From: Cohnella pontilimi
GTDB lineage: Bacteria > Bacillota > Bacilli > Paenibacillales > Paenibacillaceae
DNA length: 64,000 nucleotides
NCBI RefSeq assembly: GCF_005049045.1
Contig: NZ_SUPK01000002.1
Span: 186,001-250,000, forward strand
Reading direction: 5' to 3'
The translations under genes were made by a program, and so were the position numbers. Shown in pieces: positions 45,819-54,761 of this stretch (positions within the stretch are counted from its first letter, which is position 1; each line of letters begins with the position of its first letter). Below the pieces are notes generated by a model that was given only the letters and a program-made list of their open reading frames with translations, had not been told where the DNA came from and ran no database searches.

Positions 45819-47543
45819 TCAATCTTCAATCGTGGACAGGTCGCCCGTCGGAAGGTTCAGCTCCCAAGCCTTGAGCACCCTTCTCATAATTTTGCCGCTG
45901 CGGGTCTTGGGCAATTTGTCCTTGAACTCAATTTCCCGCGGCGCCGCATGGGCGGACAGCCCTTCTTTGACGAATTTGGCGATGTCGGCTTTGAGCTCTT
46001 CCGAAGGCACGTGCCCTTCCCGAAGCGAGATGAACGCTTTGATGATTTCACCGCGTACGGGATCCGGCTTTCCGATGACGCCGGCTTCGGCCACTGCCGG
46101 ATGCTCCACCAGCTTGCTCTCGACTTCGAACGGGCCTACCCTCTCGCCAGAAGTGTTAATGACATCGTCGATCCGGCCCTGGAACCAGAAGTATCCTTCC
46201 TCGTCGCGATACGCGGAGTCTCCCGACACATACCAGCCCGGGATGCGGAAATATTCTTCGTATTTGGCGGGGTTGTTCCAGATTTTGCGCATCATCGACG
46301 GCCATGGGGTGCGTACCGCCAAATTCCCCATTCGCATCGGCGGCAGCTCGTTGCCTTGATCGTCGATAATCGCGGCTTGAACGCCTGGAATCGGGCGTCC
46401 CATCGACCCCGGTTTGACCGTCATGCTTGGATAGTTGCAGATCATATGGCCGCCGGTTTCGGTCATCCACCAGGTGTCGTGAATGCGCTCGCCGTATACT
46501 TTGAAGCCCCAGCGGACGACTTCCGGGTTCAGCGGTTCGCCGACGCTGAGCACGTGGCGCAGGCTCGAGAGGTCGAACGGCTTCACCGCGTCCTCTCCGG
46601 CCCCCATCAGCATGCGGAATGCAGTCGGCGCGCTGTACCAGACCGTCACTTTATATTTTTGTATCGTGCCGTACCAATCCTGCGGACTGAAACGCCCGCC
46701 GCGCACGACGTTCGTCACCCCGTTCAGCCAAGGCGCGAACACGCCGTACGAGGTACCCGTCACCCAGCCCGGGTCGGCGGTACACCAATACACATCGTCC
46801 TCGCGGAGATCGAGTACGATTCGGCCCGTATGATAATGCTGCATCATGGCGTTTTGCACGTGGAATACGCCTTTCGGCTTGCCGGTCGAGCCGGATGTAT
46901 AGTGCAGAATGAGACCGTCCTCGCGGTCCAGCCATTCGATCTCCGCTTGATCGGAGGCTCCGGCCATCGCTTTCGTGAAGTCGACGATTCCGCCGCCTTC
47001 TTCCACACCGTCACCGAAAACGACGACATGCTTCAGATCAGGAAGTTCCGAACGGGAAACGCGCGAGAGCAGCGATGAAGTCGTGACGATCACGGATGCG
47101 CTGCTGTCCTGCAGACGGTCTTTGACCGCGGTTTCCATGAACGCTTCGAAAAGAGGACCGACGACGGCACCGACTTTCAAAATACCGAGAAAGCTGAAGT
47201 ACAGCTCCGGCGTGCGCGGCATGAAAATAAATACGCGGTCGCCTTTGGACACGCCGAGCCCGCGAAGCACGTTGGCAAACCGGTTGGACTGCTTCGCCAA
47301 ATCCGCGAACGTATAGCTTTCCTCCCGGGTGTTGTCGCTGTAGTGCAGGGCGATTTTGTCCCCTTTGCCTTCGGCGACATGACGGTCGATCGCTTCATAG
47401 GCCATGTTGACCTTCCCTGTCTTCGACCAAGTGAAATGCGATTCGACATCTTCCCACCGGAACGATTTCACTGCTTCCTCGTAGGGTCCCATGTTGGAGA
47501 CCGCCGCCACCGGGGGCAATTTCTCATTTTGATCCAGTGTCAT
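45819..47543 (-). CDS. acsA: Acetyl-CoA synthetase AcsA
   Basis: 574 residues from the ATG at 47543, which follows GGGAAGGTG by six bases. It makes acetyl-CoA from acetate, ATP and CoA. AMP-binding motifs: HYTSGSTGKPKGVFHV (P-loop), WWMTETGGHMICN, YWCTADPGWVTGTSYG and the C-terminal GRIDDVINTSGERVGPFEVE. The lysine in LPKTRSGKIMRRVLK is the expected acetylation site. In B. subtilis AcuA acetylates and AcuC deacetylates this lysine; both genes lie divergently next to it here. cre-like boxes sit in its promoter region. Confidence 0.96.
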   Translation of the reverse strand: MTLDQNEKLPPVAAVSNMGPYEEAVKSFRWEDVESHFTWSKTGKVNMAYEAIDRHVAEGKGDKIALHYSDNTREESYTFADLAKQSNRFANVLRGLGVSKGDRVFIFMPRTPELYFSFLGILKVGAVVGPLFEAFMETAVKDRLQDSSASVIVTTSSLLSRVSRSELPDLKHVVVFGDGVEEGGGIVDFTKAMAGASDQAEIEWLDREDGLILHYTSGSTGKPKGVFHVQNAMMQHYHTGRIVLDLREDDVYWCTADPGWVTGTSYGVFAPWLNGVTNVVRGGRFSPQDWYGTIQKYKVTVWYSAPTAFRMLMGAGEDAVKPFDLSSLRHVLSVGEPLNPEVVRWGFKVYGERIHDTWWMTETGGHMICNYPSMTVKPGSMGRPIPGVQAAIIDDQGNELPPMRMGNLAVRTPWPSMMRKIWNNPAKYEEYFRIPGWYVSGDSAYRDEEGYFWFQGRIDDVINTSGERVGPFEVESKLVEHPAVAEAGVIGKPDPVRGEIIKAFISLREGHVPSEELKADIAKFVKEGLSAHAAPREIEFKDKLPKTRSGKIMRRVLKAWELNLPTGDLSTIED

Positions 47544-47580
47544 TCTTTTCACCTTCCCGTCTGGTATCCCGACAAACTAT

Positions 47581-47594
47581 CGAATGCGCTTACA
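47581..47594 (-). promoter_or_regulatory. Possible cre box in the acsA leader
   Basis: TGTAAGCGCATTCG on the minus strand differs from the cre consensus TGWAANCGNTNWCA at two positions. It lies downstream of the acsA -10 box (TATAAT, 47633-47628, preceded by an extended TG), where CcpA would block transcription. Confidence 0.5.
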
Positions 47595-47644
47595 CACTCC
47601 AGGAGATTTTATCTCTCCGCCACTTGCATTATAACATAGCAAAT

Positions 47645-47658
47645 TGAAAGCGCGCACA
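47645..47658 (+). promoter_or_regulatory. Probable cre box between acsA and acuA
   Basis: TGAAAGCGCGCACA matches cre at 13 of 14 positions. It lies in the -35 region of the acsA promoter and about 40 bases upstream of the acuA promoter. The ccpA gene is 3 kb away. Confidence 0.65.
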
Positions 47659-47686
47659 TGGGGGGATGTAAAATGAAGAGCGCAAA

Positions 47687-47715
47687 GGGACAAAGTGCGC
47701 AGCCTGGTGTATAAT
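47687..47715 (+). promoter_or_regulatory. Probable promoter for acuA-acuC
   Basis: A weak -35 GGGACA (47687-47692) and a consensus -10 TATAAT (47710-47715) are 17 bases apart. This falls between cre box 47645 and the acuA start at 47781. Confidence 0.5.
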
Positions 47716-47780
47716 GACACCAAATAGAGCGACCCCTTCCGCATTCGATCGGACGGCGGTCGGCTGTTGGAGAGATCGGC

Positions 47781-48413
47781 ATGAAACATAACAAAACCGA
47801 GGTTATCCATACGATCGAGCGTGCGGGCAAAACCGTTACCGTGGAAGGTCCGGTGCCGCCGGAACGTCTGCAAACCATGACGATGCACCCGGACTTGGAT
47901 GCGTTTCGCAGGCCGAAAGAACAGCATCTGGCGCTCATCGAGATCGCCGGCCTTCCCGAAGGCCGGGTTGTGCTGGCCCGGGACGGCAATACCGTTGTCG
48001 GTTATGTGACGTTTCATTATCCGGATGAAATGGAGCGCTGGTCGGAAGCCGGCATGGACGATCTGATCGAGCTGGGTGCCGTGGAGGTGGCCAATGCCTA
48101 CCGTTCCATGGGACTCGGCAAAGCGATGATTGCCGCCGCTTTCGAAAACGGGCAGTTGGATAACGCCATCGTTTATACGACCGAATATTATTGGCATTGG
48201 GATTTGGAAGGAAGCGGGCTGTCCGTGTGGCAGTACCGCGAGATGATGGAACGGCTCATGAAATCGGTCGGCATGGTATGGTTCGCGACGGACGATCCGG
48301 AAATCACCGCGCACCCGGCCAACTGCCTCATGGTGCGTGTCGGCAGACAGGTGCCGCAGGAGTCCGTCGAGAAATTCGACCGCGTCCGGTTTCGTCAGCG
48401 TTTTATGTACTGA
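47781..48413 (+). CDS. acuA: Acetoin utilisation protein AcuA, GNAT acetyltransferase
   Basis: 210 residues. The GNAT core has the acetyl-CoA site in ELGAVEVANAYRSMGLGKAM (Q/RxxGxG/A-type loop), followed by YRSMGLGKAMIAAAFENGQL. The C terminus (YYWHWDLEGSGLSVWQYREM) is characteristic of AcuA. It acetylates the active-site lysine of AcsA and so switches acetate activation off. ATG start with GGAGAG upstream. It is divergent from acsA and lies 31 bases before acuC; acuB, between them in B. subtilis, is absent. Confidence 0.93.
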   Translation: MKHNKTEVIHTIERAGKTVTVEGPVPPERLQTMTMHPDLDAFRRPKEQHLALIEIAGLPEGRVVLARDGNTVVGYVTFHYPDEMERWSEAGMDDLIELGAVEVANAYRSMGLGKAMIAAAFENGQLDNAIVYTTEYYWHWDLEGSGLSVWQYREMMERLMKSVGMVWFATDDPEITAHPANCLMVRVGRQVPQESVEKFDRVRFRQRFMY

Positions 48414-48444
48414 GGCAGCGCTTAAGAAAGGCAGGAGACGACTT

Positions 48445-49635
48445 TTGACTTCGAGAACCGTCTGGATTGATTCGTCCGCCGGCGGGCGGTACCGCTTTCA
48501 TGAAGATCATCCGTTTCATCCGATCCGTCTTGCTTTGACGGAAGAACTTCTACGGAAGTGCGGGACGCTCGATTCCTCCCGCATGCTGCCCTCCCTTCCG
48601 TCGGCGGAAGCCGAGAAGACGGTGCGCTCGCTTCATCGTGCCGATTATATCGAAGCCGTGAAAGCGCTTAGCGCCGAGCACCCGAATCCCTCCGTCGTAT
48701 CGCGTGCGGCGGAATACGGACTGCAGGCGGACGGTGACACGCCGTACTTCCCCGGCATGCATGAAGCGGCCGTCTCGGTCGTCGCCGGTTCGCTTGCCGC
48801 CGCCGAAGCCGTGATGTCAGGCAAGGCGGACCGCGCGCTGCACTTGGCAGGCGGACTGCACCACGCTTTCCCCGAACGCGGTTCGGGTTTTTGCGTTTAC
48901 AACGATGCGGCGGCGGCCATCACCCGGATCCGGGATAAATATGACGCGCGGGTTCTGTACGTGGATACCGACGTGCACCATGGTGACGGAGTACAGTGGT
49001 TCTTTTACACCGATCCGGATGTGTTTACGTTGTCCATGCACGAGACGGGCAAGTTCCTGTTTCCGGGCAGCGGGTTTGCCCACGAACGCGGCGTGTCGAC
49101 CGGCTACGGCGCCTGTCTCAACCTCCCCATGGAGCCGTATACGGAAGACGACTCCTGGCTCGAGTGCTTCACGGCCGCTCTGGAGAAGGCTGTCGAGGCT
49201 TTCCGGCCGGATGTGATCGTCAGCCAGCACGGCTGTGACGCCCATGCCTTCGACCCGCTGGCGCATATGCATTGCAGCATGAAAATTTACCTGGAGATGC
49301 CCAGGTTGATTCACGAAGCTGCGAACCGTTATACAGGCGGAAAATGGATTGCGCTGGGCGGCGGCGGGTACGACCATTGGCGGGTCGTCCCCCGGGCTTG
49401 GGGACTGCTGTGGCTGGAAATGAACGGAGATCCGCTGCTCCGGACAATTGATGAAAGTCCTTCCGAAGCCCTGCTTCCCGCGGACTGGCCTTCACTCACC
49501 TCGGAGAAGCGACCGGCCCTTATGCCTGCCGCTTGGCTGGACGACACTTCTTTGTGGGCTCCAATGCCCCGCCGGGCTGAAATCACGGAAAAAAATCGAA
49601 AGATGCTGGAGCTCGCGCTCCAGCATCTCGGATAA
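48445..49635 (+). CDS. acuC: Acetoin utilisation protein AcuC, class I/II histone deacetylase fold
   Basis: 396 residues from a TTG at 48445 preceded by GCAGGAGACG; the longer frame to 48337 lies inside acuA. HDAC motifs: YNDAAAAITRIR, LHLAGGLHHAFPERGSGF (the catalytic His pair), VLYVDTDVHHGDGVQWFF (Zn Asp and His), and IVSQHGCDAHAFDPLAHM (Zn Asp), then ALGGGGYDHWRVVPRAW. It removes acetyl groups from AcsA and reactivates it. It is the last gene of the short acu operon and converges on mtnN; only ten bases separate the stops. Confidence 0.95.
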   Translation: MTSRTVWIDSSAGGRYRFHEDHPFHPIRLALTEELLRKCGTLDSSRMLPSLPSAEAEKTVRSLHRADYIEAVKALSAEHPNPSVVSRAAEYGLQADGDTPYFPGMHEAAVSVVAGSLAAAEAVMSGKADRALHLAGGLHHAFPERGSGFCVYNDAAAAITRIRDKYDARVLYVDTDVHHGDGVQWFFYTDPDVFTLSMHETGKFLFPGSGFAHERGVSTGYGACLNLPMEPYTEDDSWLECFTAALEKAVEAFRPDVIVSQHGCDAHAFDPLAHMHCSMKIYLEMPRLIHEAANRYTGGKWIALGGGGYDHWRVVPRAWGLLWLEMNGDPLLRTIDESPSEALLPADWPSLTSEKRPALMPAAWLDDTSLWAPMPRRAEITEKNRKMLELALQHLG

Positions 49636-49644
49636 TGCCTGTGG

Positions 49645-50346
49645 TCATAAACGCTGAATCATATCGTTTACGATGGCGAACGAACGGTTCGCGGATTCGA
49701 CCGTAAACTCCTCGAAATTGACGTGCGCGGATCCGTCCGCTTTATCGGACATGGACCGGATAATCACGTGAGGGATCCCGTTCATGTGACACACTTGCGC
49801 GACGGACGCCCCTTCCATTTCGGTGCAGGTGCCTTGCAGCTCCTCATGCAGCCTGCGCACGAGATCCCGGCCGGCGATGAACTGGTCGCCGGAAAGCACC
49901 TTGCCGATGACGCAGCGACCGGGAAACACCCGCTCGCCTGCTTCCTTCGCCACCCGGATCAGATCCGGGTGGGACGGAAACTCAGACGTGTCCTGGTAAG
50001 GAATCACTCCGCGGGCAAAGCCGAGAGCCGTTACATCCATATCGTGCTGCACGGAGCTGCGGGAGATGACGATATCTCCGATTTCAAGCGAGGGATCCAG
50101 GGCACCGGCCACCCCGGTAAAAATAACGGCGTCTACTCCGAAGCGGTCGATCAGCACCTGCGTGCAGACTGCGGCATTCACTTTGCCGACGCCTGATTTG
50201 CACAACACCGTCTTCCTGCCGTGAAAAAGGCCCACATGATAAGTAATGCCGGCGTGATGCAGCGTTTCTTCGCTCTGAAGCTCTTGGCGCAGCAGAGCGA
50301 TTTCTTGCTCCATCGCGCCGATGATGCCGATCGTTCCGTAATTCAT
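49645..50346 (-). CDS. mtnN: 5'-methylthioadenosine/S-adenosylhomocysteine nucleosidase
   Basis: 233 residues from the ATG at 50346 (AAAGGGG before it); an earlier in-frame start at 50370 overlaps the ccpA terminator. The nucleoside phosphorylase fold has IGIIGAMEQEIALL, FTGVAGALDPSLEIGDIVIS, ADGSAHVNFEEF and the purine/Glu site TEMEGASVAQVC. It splits methylthioadenosine and S-adenosylhomocysteine to recycle methionine and homocysteine. Lies between acuC and ccpA, unlike B. subtilis, where motPS fill this place. Confidence 0.95.
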   Translation of the reverse strand: MNYGTIGIIGAMEQEIALLRQELQSEETLHHAGITYHVGLFHGRKTVLCKSGVGKVNAAVCTQVLIDRFGVDAVIFTGVAGALDPSLEIGDIVISRSSVQHDMDVTALGFARGVIPYQDTSEFPSHPDLIRVAKEAGERVFPGRCVIGKVLSGDQFIAGRDLVRRLHEELQGTCTEMEGASVAQVCHMNGIPHVIIRSMSDKADGSAHVNFEEFTVESANRSFAIVNDMIQRL

Positions 50347-50369
50347 CGAAATCCCCTTTCTGAAGGACA

Positions 50370-50410
50370 AAGAAGGCCCCGCGGCGGGAGAGAATCCCCG
50401 GCGGGGCTTT
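50370..50410 (-). terminator. Terminator after ccpA
   Basis: On the minus strand AAGCCCCGCCGGGG and CCCGCCGCGGGGCCTT pair imperfectly, then TCTTT. Confidence 0.7.
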
Positions 50411-50427
50411 GTGTTCGGTTATACAGT

Positions 50428-51438
50428 TTACGCTTTGGCGCCGGCGACGGACTGGCGCTGCACCAGCTCATGCGGCAGCGTGACCCGCGCGTTCTCGACC
50501 GATTCTTTCTTCATCAGCTTCGTGAGCAGACGCATCGATACGGCACCGATGTCGTACATCGGCTGCGCTACGGTCGTGAGCTGCGGACGAACCATGGAAG
50601 CCATACGGCTGTTGTCCACGCTGATGACGGATACTTGACCCGGAACCGCAATCCCGGCATCCTGCAGGCCGTGAATGGCACCGATGGCCATTTCGTCCGT
50701 GGCGGCGAATATCGCGGTAGGACGGTCCGACAATTCGAGGAAATACTGGGTCGCTTCGATTCCGGATTCGTATTTGTAGTTGCCTACGCGTACGAAATCT
50801 TCACGATACGGGATTCCCGCTTTCTCCAGCGCCCGCTTATACCCCTGAAACCGAGCGTAGCCGATGGCCGGGTCCTTCAGCGTGCCGCTGATCATGGCGA
50901 TGCTGCGGTGGCCTTCCCCGATTAACTTCGTCACCGCATCGAACGCGGCGCCTTCATGGTCGATATCGACCGAAGGCATGTTGCCCTTCTCGTCGGTCGT
51001 CGCGCAAAGCACGATCGGCACGTTCGAAGTATTGAACGCCTGGAGATGCTCGTCGGTGACGGTTCCCCCCATGAAGAGCAAGCCGTCGACCTGCTTCTCC
51101 AGAAGCGTGTTGATAACACGGATTTCTTTGTCCTTGCGCATATCCGCGTTACAAAGAATGATGTTGTAATGATACATGTTCGCGATGTCTTCGATGCCCC
51201 GCGCGACTTCCGCAAAGTTCGCGTTCGCGATGTCCGGTATGACGACGCCTACCGTCGTCGTCTTCTTGCTGGCCAAGCCGCGTGCAACCGCGTTCGGCCG
51301 GTATCCGAGGCGCTCGATCGCCTCAAAAACTTTTTTCCGCGTTTGCGGTTTCACGTTCGGATTGTTGTTTACGACACGCGAAACCGTCGCCATGGAAACG
51401 CCGGCTTCACGCGCTACGTCATAAATAGTTACCGTCAC
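50428..51438 (-). CDS. ccpA: Catabolite control protein A
   Basis: 336 residues from the GTG at 51438, with GGAG eight bases upstream; an ATG five codons earlier has no such site. LacI-family HTH at the N terminus ([40 protein letters not shown]). The effector domain starts at [20 protein letters not shown] and carries [20 protein letters not shown] and the CcpA-like [20 protein letters not shown]. CcpA binds cre sites when complexed with Ser46-phosphorylated HPr or Crh. Candidate cre boxes lie in the acsA-acuA intergenic region. Confidence 0.95.
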   Translation of the reverse strand: MTVTIYDVAREAGVSMATVSRVVNNNPNVKPQTRKKVFEAIERLGYRPNAVARGLASKKTTTVGVVIPDIANANFAEVARGIEDIANMYHYNIILCNADMRKDKEIRVINTLLEKQVDGLLFMGGTVTDEHLQAFNTSNVPIVLCATTDEKGNMPSVDIDHEGAAFDAVTKLIGEGHRSIAMISGTLKDPAIGYARFQGYKRALEKAGIPYREDFVRVGNYKYESGIEATQYFLELSDRPTAIFAATDEMAIGAIHGLQDAGIAVPGQVSVISVDNSRMASMVRPQLTTVAQPMYDIGAVSMRLLTKLMKKESVENARVTLPHELVQRQSVAGAKA

Positions 51439-51510
51439 AATTGTTCGCTCCATTAGTATGATCGGAATGGCATCCAGCTTGTCCGGTCATGGATTATTAA
51501 GGTAATCATA

Positions 51511-51567
51511 AAACAAAACCGCCGGATTCGCAATGTTCCGGCATGTCAGGACCCCATTTCGGCGGTT
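51511..51567 (-). terminator. Possible terminator after brxC
   Basis: On the minus strand AACCGCC at the brxC stop pairs with GGCGGTT some 40 bases on, followed by TTGTTT. The long loop makes this weak. Confidence 0.4.
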
Positions 51568-51931
51568 ATCGCCCGGAAGATTCCGGCTCGCCGAGCTTCT
51601 CGCTCAAAAATTCATAGGTGATGCGCCAGTGAGACTCGTTCCATACGGGCTTGCCGTCTTGGATCAAGATCGCCTGCGGCGATTGATGCTGCACGCCCAG
51701 CGTCTCCGCCGCGGCATTGCTGACCGGACGATCCTCTATGACATGCACGATCGCAAAATCCACTTTGGCGTTTTTCGCATCTTCGACGTATTGGGTGTAG
51801 GCTTCATGCGCACCTGCGCTGATCGGACAGCTCGTACTATGTTTAAACAGAAGCATCGGGCGCTCCGAAGTGCTTTTGAGCGCTTCCTCCCACTCTTCCA
51901 CCTTGGTTAACTGACGGATTTCGTTTGCCAC
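51566..51931 (-). CDS. brxC: Monothiol bacilliredoxin BrxC (YtxJ)
   Basis: 121 residues, thioredoxin-like. The single active cysteine is in KHSTSCPISAGAHEA (about residue 35), the TCPIS motif of YtxJ proteins. HVIEDRPVSNAAAETLGVQH and SPQAILIQDGKPVWNESHW are family segments (the cis-Pro is in QSPQAI). It removes bacillithiol from protein cysteines, which suggests bacillithiol is this organism's low-molecular-weight thiol. It lies near ccpA as ytxJ does in B. subtilis. Confidence 0.92.
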   Translation of the reverse strand: MANEIRQLTKVEEWEEALKSTSERPMLLFKHSTSCPISAGAHEAYTQYVEDAKNAKVDFAIVHVIEDRPVSNAAAETLGVQHQSPQAILIQDGKPVWNESHWRITYEFLSEKLGEPESSGR

Positions 51932-52043
51932 ATGTCACGCCTCCTTGAAAATGCTCGATATGTTTTCATCCTAGCAGAAAACCGTTTCCACCGCAAAAAA
52001 GATCGCCAAAAAAAGATCGGAAGGATCGCTCCTTCCGACGGTC

Positions 52044-52454
52044 TTACGATATGTATGCGGCGTTCAATTGGGCCAAGCGGCTTTGCAGTTCGGCCTTCCA
52101 GTTCTCATCTCCGACGGAGGAGGCAATCAGCCATAAATCGAGCAGCTCGTTGGTCCGCTCTTCCGCGGCCCGCTCAACGGCGGTCTTATGAAGCGAGTCC
52201 CCTTCCGAAGCGGCCGCGGTCAAAATACCCGCCCATTCATGCACCTGATCGAACGGAATGGTGCGGGGCGCCGGCTTCGCGCCCAGTTCGCGGATCAGGC
52301 GGCTGATGTCCCCCTTCACGCCGGAAAACACTTCGTGGCTCCCGCATTGGGAGCAGCAATACACCGGAACTCTCGTGATGGACACTTTCCGCGCAAATAT
52401 GACGGTGCGCAGCGCAAGGCTTTTCGTATCGCCGCATTCGCATCTTTTATTCAA
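52044..52454 (-). CDS. Zinc-ribbon protein of unknown function (YgiT-like N terminus)
   Basis: 136 residues. The N-terminal ~45 residues look like a YgiT-type zinc ribbon: CEC at residues 5-7, the TVIFARKVSITRVPVYCC strand pair, and CxxC at residues 34-37 (CSQCG). The remainder is helical (FDQVHEWAGILTAAASEGDS, TNELLDLWLIASSVGDENW) with no helix-turn-helix that I can recognise. MqsA antitoxins share this zinc ribbon, but no toxin-like gene lies next to it. GTG/ATG start at 52454 with AAAGGGG-type site upstream on the minus strand unproven. Confidence 0.7.
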   Translation of the reverse strand: MNKRCECGDTKSLALRTVIFARKVSITRVPVYCCSQCGSHEVFSGVKGDISRLIRELGAKPAPRTIPFDQVHEWAGILTAAASEGDSLHKTAVERAAEERTNELLDLWLIASSVGDENWKAELQSRLAQLNAAYIS

Positions 52455-52547
52455 AGGGGTTCTCTCCTCATGCCACTTCGAGCTTACCCATTTAATTCGA
52501 GGCCCGCAGATCGATTCCTGCTCCGTTTCTCCCTGTAAATTTTGGTA

Positions 52548-52982
52548 TTAAGCGCTTCTATTTCTTTGCCGGAAGAGCTTGATCAGAAGCAGGATCGCGC
52601 ACGCCGATACGGCGCCCACCGCATCGTGCCACAGGTCCAGCGGATCGGGCGACCTGTTCGGCACAAAGGCTTGATGCCATTCGTCGCTAAGTCCGTATAT
52701 CACGCACAAGGCCACATTCCACAAACAGCCTTTCAACGTAAAGGCGTAAGCACCGAAAGCATACGCCACAGTCAATGCCAATATAAAATAGGCCGCATAA
52801 TGCATCGGATCGAAGCTTTGCAGACCCGGGAAAATGCCGCGAAAAAACGGCAGCCACTCGTTCAACTGCCCTCCCGAACGGGAGGAAAGCGCAAAAATAA
52901 CCGCCATCCATACGACGGCGGGCACGCAGCGACGCCAACGAAAGCCGGGAATAAGGCCGCGGCGTTTGGAAAATAACGACAT
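52548..52982 (-). CDS. VanZ family membrane protein
   Basis: 144 residues. Membrane helices near 18-34 (CVPAVVWMAVIFALSS), 60-85, 88-105 and 118-138. The VanZ-like signature is in PMHYAAYFILALTVAYAF and GLSDEWHQAFVPNRSPDPLD, the latter with the conserved EWHQ and D residues. Named for teicoplanin resistance, but most members have unknown roles; resistance should not be assumed. It lies 12 bases downstream of ptsI. Confidence 0.85.
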   Translation of the reverse strand: MSLFSKRRGLIPGFRWRRCVPAVVWMAVIFALSSRSGGQLNEWLPFFRGIFPGLQSFDPMHYAAYFILALTVAYAFGAYAFTLKGCLWNVALCVIYGLSDEWHQAFVPNRSPDPLDLWHDAVGAVSACAILLLIKLFRQRNRSA

Positions 52983-52994
52983 GCGATTGGCTCC

Positions 52995-54761
52995 TTATGG
53001 GCGGGAATTCACGCCGGTCCGCACTCTTCCCCGCTTCGGCGTCATCTCGACATGAAATTGCTGAGCCCGTTCGCGAACTTCCTCCGCCGTGCGGCAGCGG
53101 AGCAGTTCGTCCAGCATGCGCCGGCCGGCCTCAGCCGGCGTCCGCAGCATGCATTCTTTCACCGGCAAAATGGCTTGCGCCGACAAGCTTAATTCCTCGA
53201 TGCCGAGACCGAGCCAGATCGGAAGCGCCAGAACGTCGCCCGCCATTTCCCCGCATACGCTGACCGGGATGCCGCGGCGTTTGGCGGCTTCGGTCACCTG
53301 AACGAGCATGCGGAGGACGGCCGGGTGAAGCGGCTCGTACAAGTGGTTGATTTTCTCGTTCATCCGGTCGACCGCCAGCGTGAACTGCACCAGATCGTTC
53401 GTGCCGATGCTGAAAAAAGCCGCCTCTTCCGCCAGCAAATCCGCAATGGCCACCGCGGCGGGCACTTCGATCATGACGCCCGCGGGCACGTCGCCGCGAT
53501 GAGCCGTTCCTTCCGCCTGCAGCTCCTTCCGCGCCTCCGCGAGTACCTGGTTGGCTTCCCGCACCTCTTCAACAGATGTGATCAGCGGGTACATAATTTG
53601 GATGTCGCCATATACGGCCGCCCTGAGCAACGCCCTCAGCTGAATTTTGAACAGGTCTTTCCGGCCCAGACTGAACCGGATCGCCCGGTAGCCGAGAAAC
53701 GGATTTTCTTCCTCGGGCATTTCATAGTAATCCAGCTGTTTGTCTCCGCCGATGTCCAGTGTCCGGATGATCAGCGGCTTGCCCTCGAGTTTTTCCGCGG
53801 CGGCACGGTACACTTCGAATTGTTCATCTTCCGTCGGGAAATGATCTCGGTCCATGTACAAAAATTCCGTGCGGAACAGTCCGACCCCCTCCGCACCGCT
53901 CGCGAGCGCCGCCTCCAGCTCCTTGATTGAACTGATATTGGCCGCAAGCACCATGGAGAATCCGTCCGGTGTAACCGACGGCACACCGGCGTAGGACAGC
54001 AGCTTTTCCCGCTGGGACAACTGGCGTTTGCGAAGAGCGGCGTACTTGTCGATCGTCTCCGCATCCGGATCCACATGCAGGACGCCCGCACCTCCGTCGA
54101 CGATCAAGAGGTCGCCCGTGGCGATCGTCCGGTCGAGCTTGCCCTCCAAGCCCATGACGAGCGGAATGCCGAAAGCTCGCGCCATAATCGCCGCATGCGA
54201 AGTCGGGCTGCCCGCCATCGTGACGATTCCGAGCACCAGCTCCGGCTTTAGATTAATGAGCTGAGAAGGCGACAGCTCGCGAACGACGAGGATGAACGGC
54301 TGCGTGTCTTCGGGCAGCGATATTTCCGGCACGCCTAGCAAATGCTTGAGCAGCCGGTTGCCGACATCTTTAATGTCAAGCGCGCGTTCTTTCATATATT
54401 CGTCGTCCAGCAGATCGAACATCGTGACGAAGTGATCGATCGCTTCCTTGACGGCAACCTCCGCCGCTTTGTATTGCCGCTGGATGATGCCTTGCACTTC
54501 ATTCATGAATACCGGGTCTTCCAAAATGGCGATATGCGCGTCGAAGATGCTGGATTCCTGAACCCCCACCGCTTCGTCGAGCTCGGATTTGATCCGGGCG
54601 ATTTCGGTTTTGGAGCGGCGCACCCCTTCGTATAAACGTTCGAATTCCTTGGCGAGATCGGCCACGTCGATTTTTTGGTCGGGAAGCTCCCAGTCCCATT
54701 GAGGGAGAACGAACGCTTTGCCGATGGCGATACCGTCCGAAGCGCTTAATGCCTGAATCAT
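52995..54761 (-). CDS. ptsI: PTS enzyme I (phosphoenolpyruvate-protein phosphotransferase)
   Basis: 588 residues, full length. The HPr-binding N-terminal domain starts MIQALSASDGIAIGKAFVLP. The phosphorylated His is in GSPTSHAAIMARAFGIPLV (about residue 190). The PEP-binding C-terminal barrel has EGVGLFRTEFLYMDR, LDIGGDKQLDY, FSIGTNDLVQFTLAVDR and the active Cys in SVCGEMAGD. It moves phosphate from PEP to HPr. Its ATG overlaps the EIICBA gene stop by four bases. No ptsH lies in this operon, unlike B. subtilis ptsGHI. Confidence 0.97.
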   Translation of the reverse strand: MIQALSASDGIAIGKAFVLPQWDWELPDQKIDVADLAKEFERLYEGVRRSKTEIARIKSELDEAVGVQESSIFDAHIAILEDPVFMNEVQGIIQRQYKAAEVAVKEAIDHFVTMFDLLDDEYMKERALDIKDVGNRLLKHLLGVPEISLPEDTQPFILVVRELSPSQLINLKPELVLGIVTMAGSPTSHAAIMARAFGIPLVMGLEGKLDRTIATGDLLIVDGGAGVLHVDPDAETIDKYAALRKRQLSQREKLLSYAGVPSVTPDGFSMVLAANISSIKELEAALASGAEGVGLFRTEFLYMDRDHFPTEDEQFEVYRAAAEKLEGKPLIIRTLDIGGDKQLDYYEMPEEENPFLGYRAIRFSLGRKDLFKIQLRALLRAAVYGDIQIMYPLITSVEEVREANQVLAEARKELQAEGTAHRGDVPAGVMIEVPAAVAIADLLAEEAAFFSIGTNDLVQFTLAVDRMNEKINHLYEPLHPAVLRMLVQVTEAAKRRGIPVSVCGEMAGDVLALPIWLGLGIEELSLSAQAILPVKECMLRTPAEAGRRMLDELLRCRTAEEVRERAQQFHVEMTPKRGRVRTGVNSRP

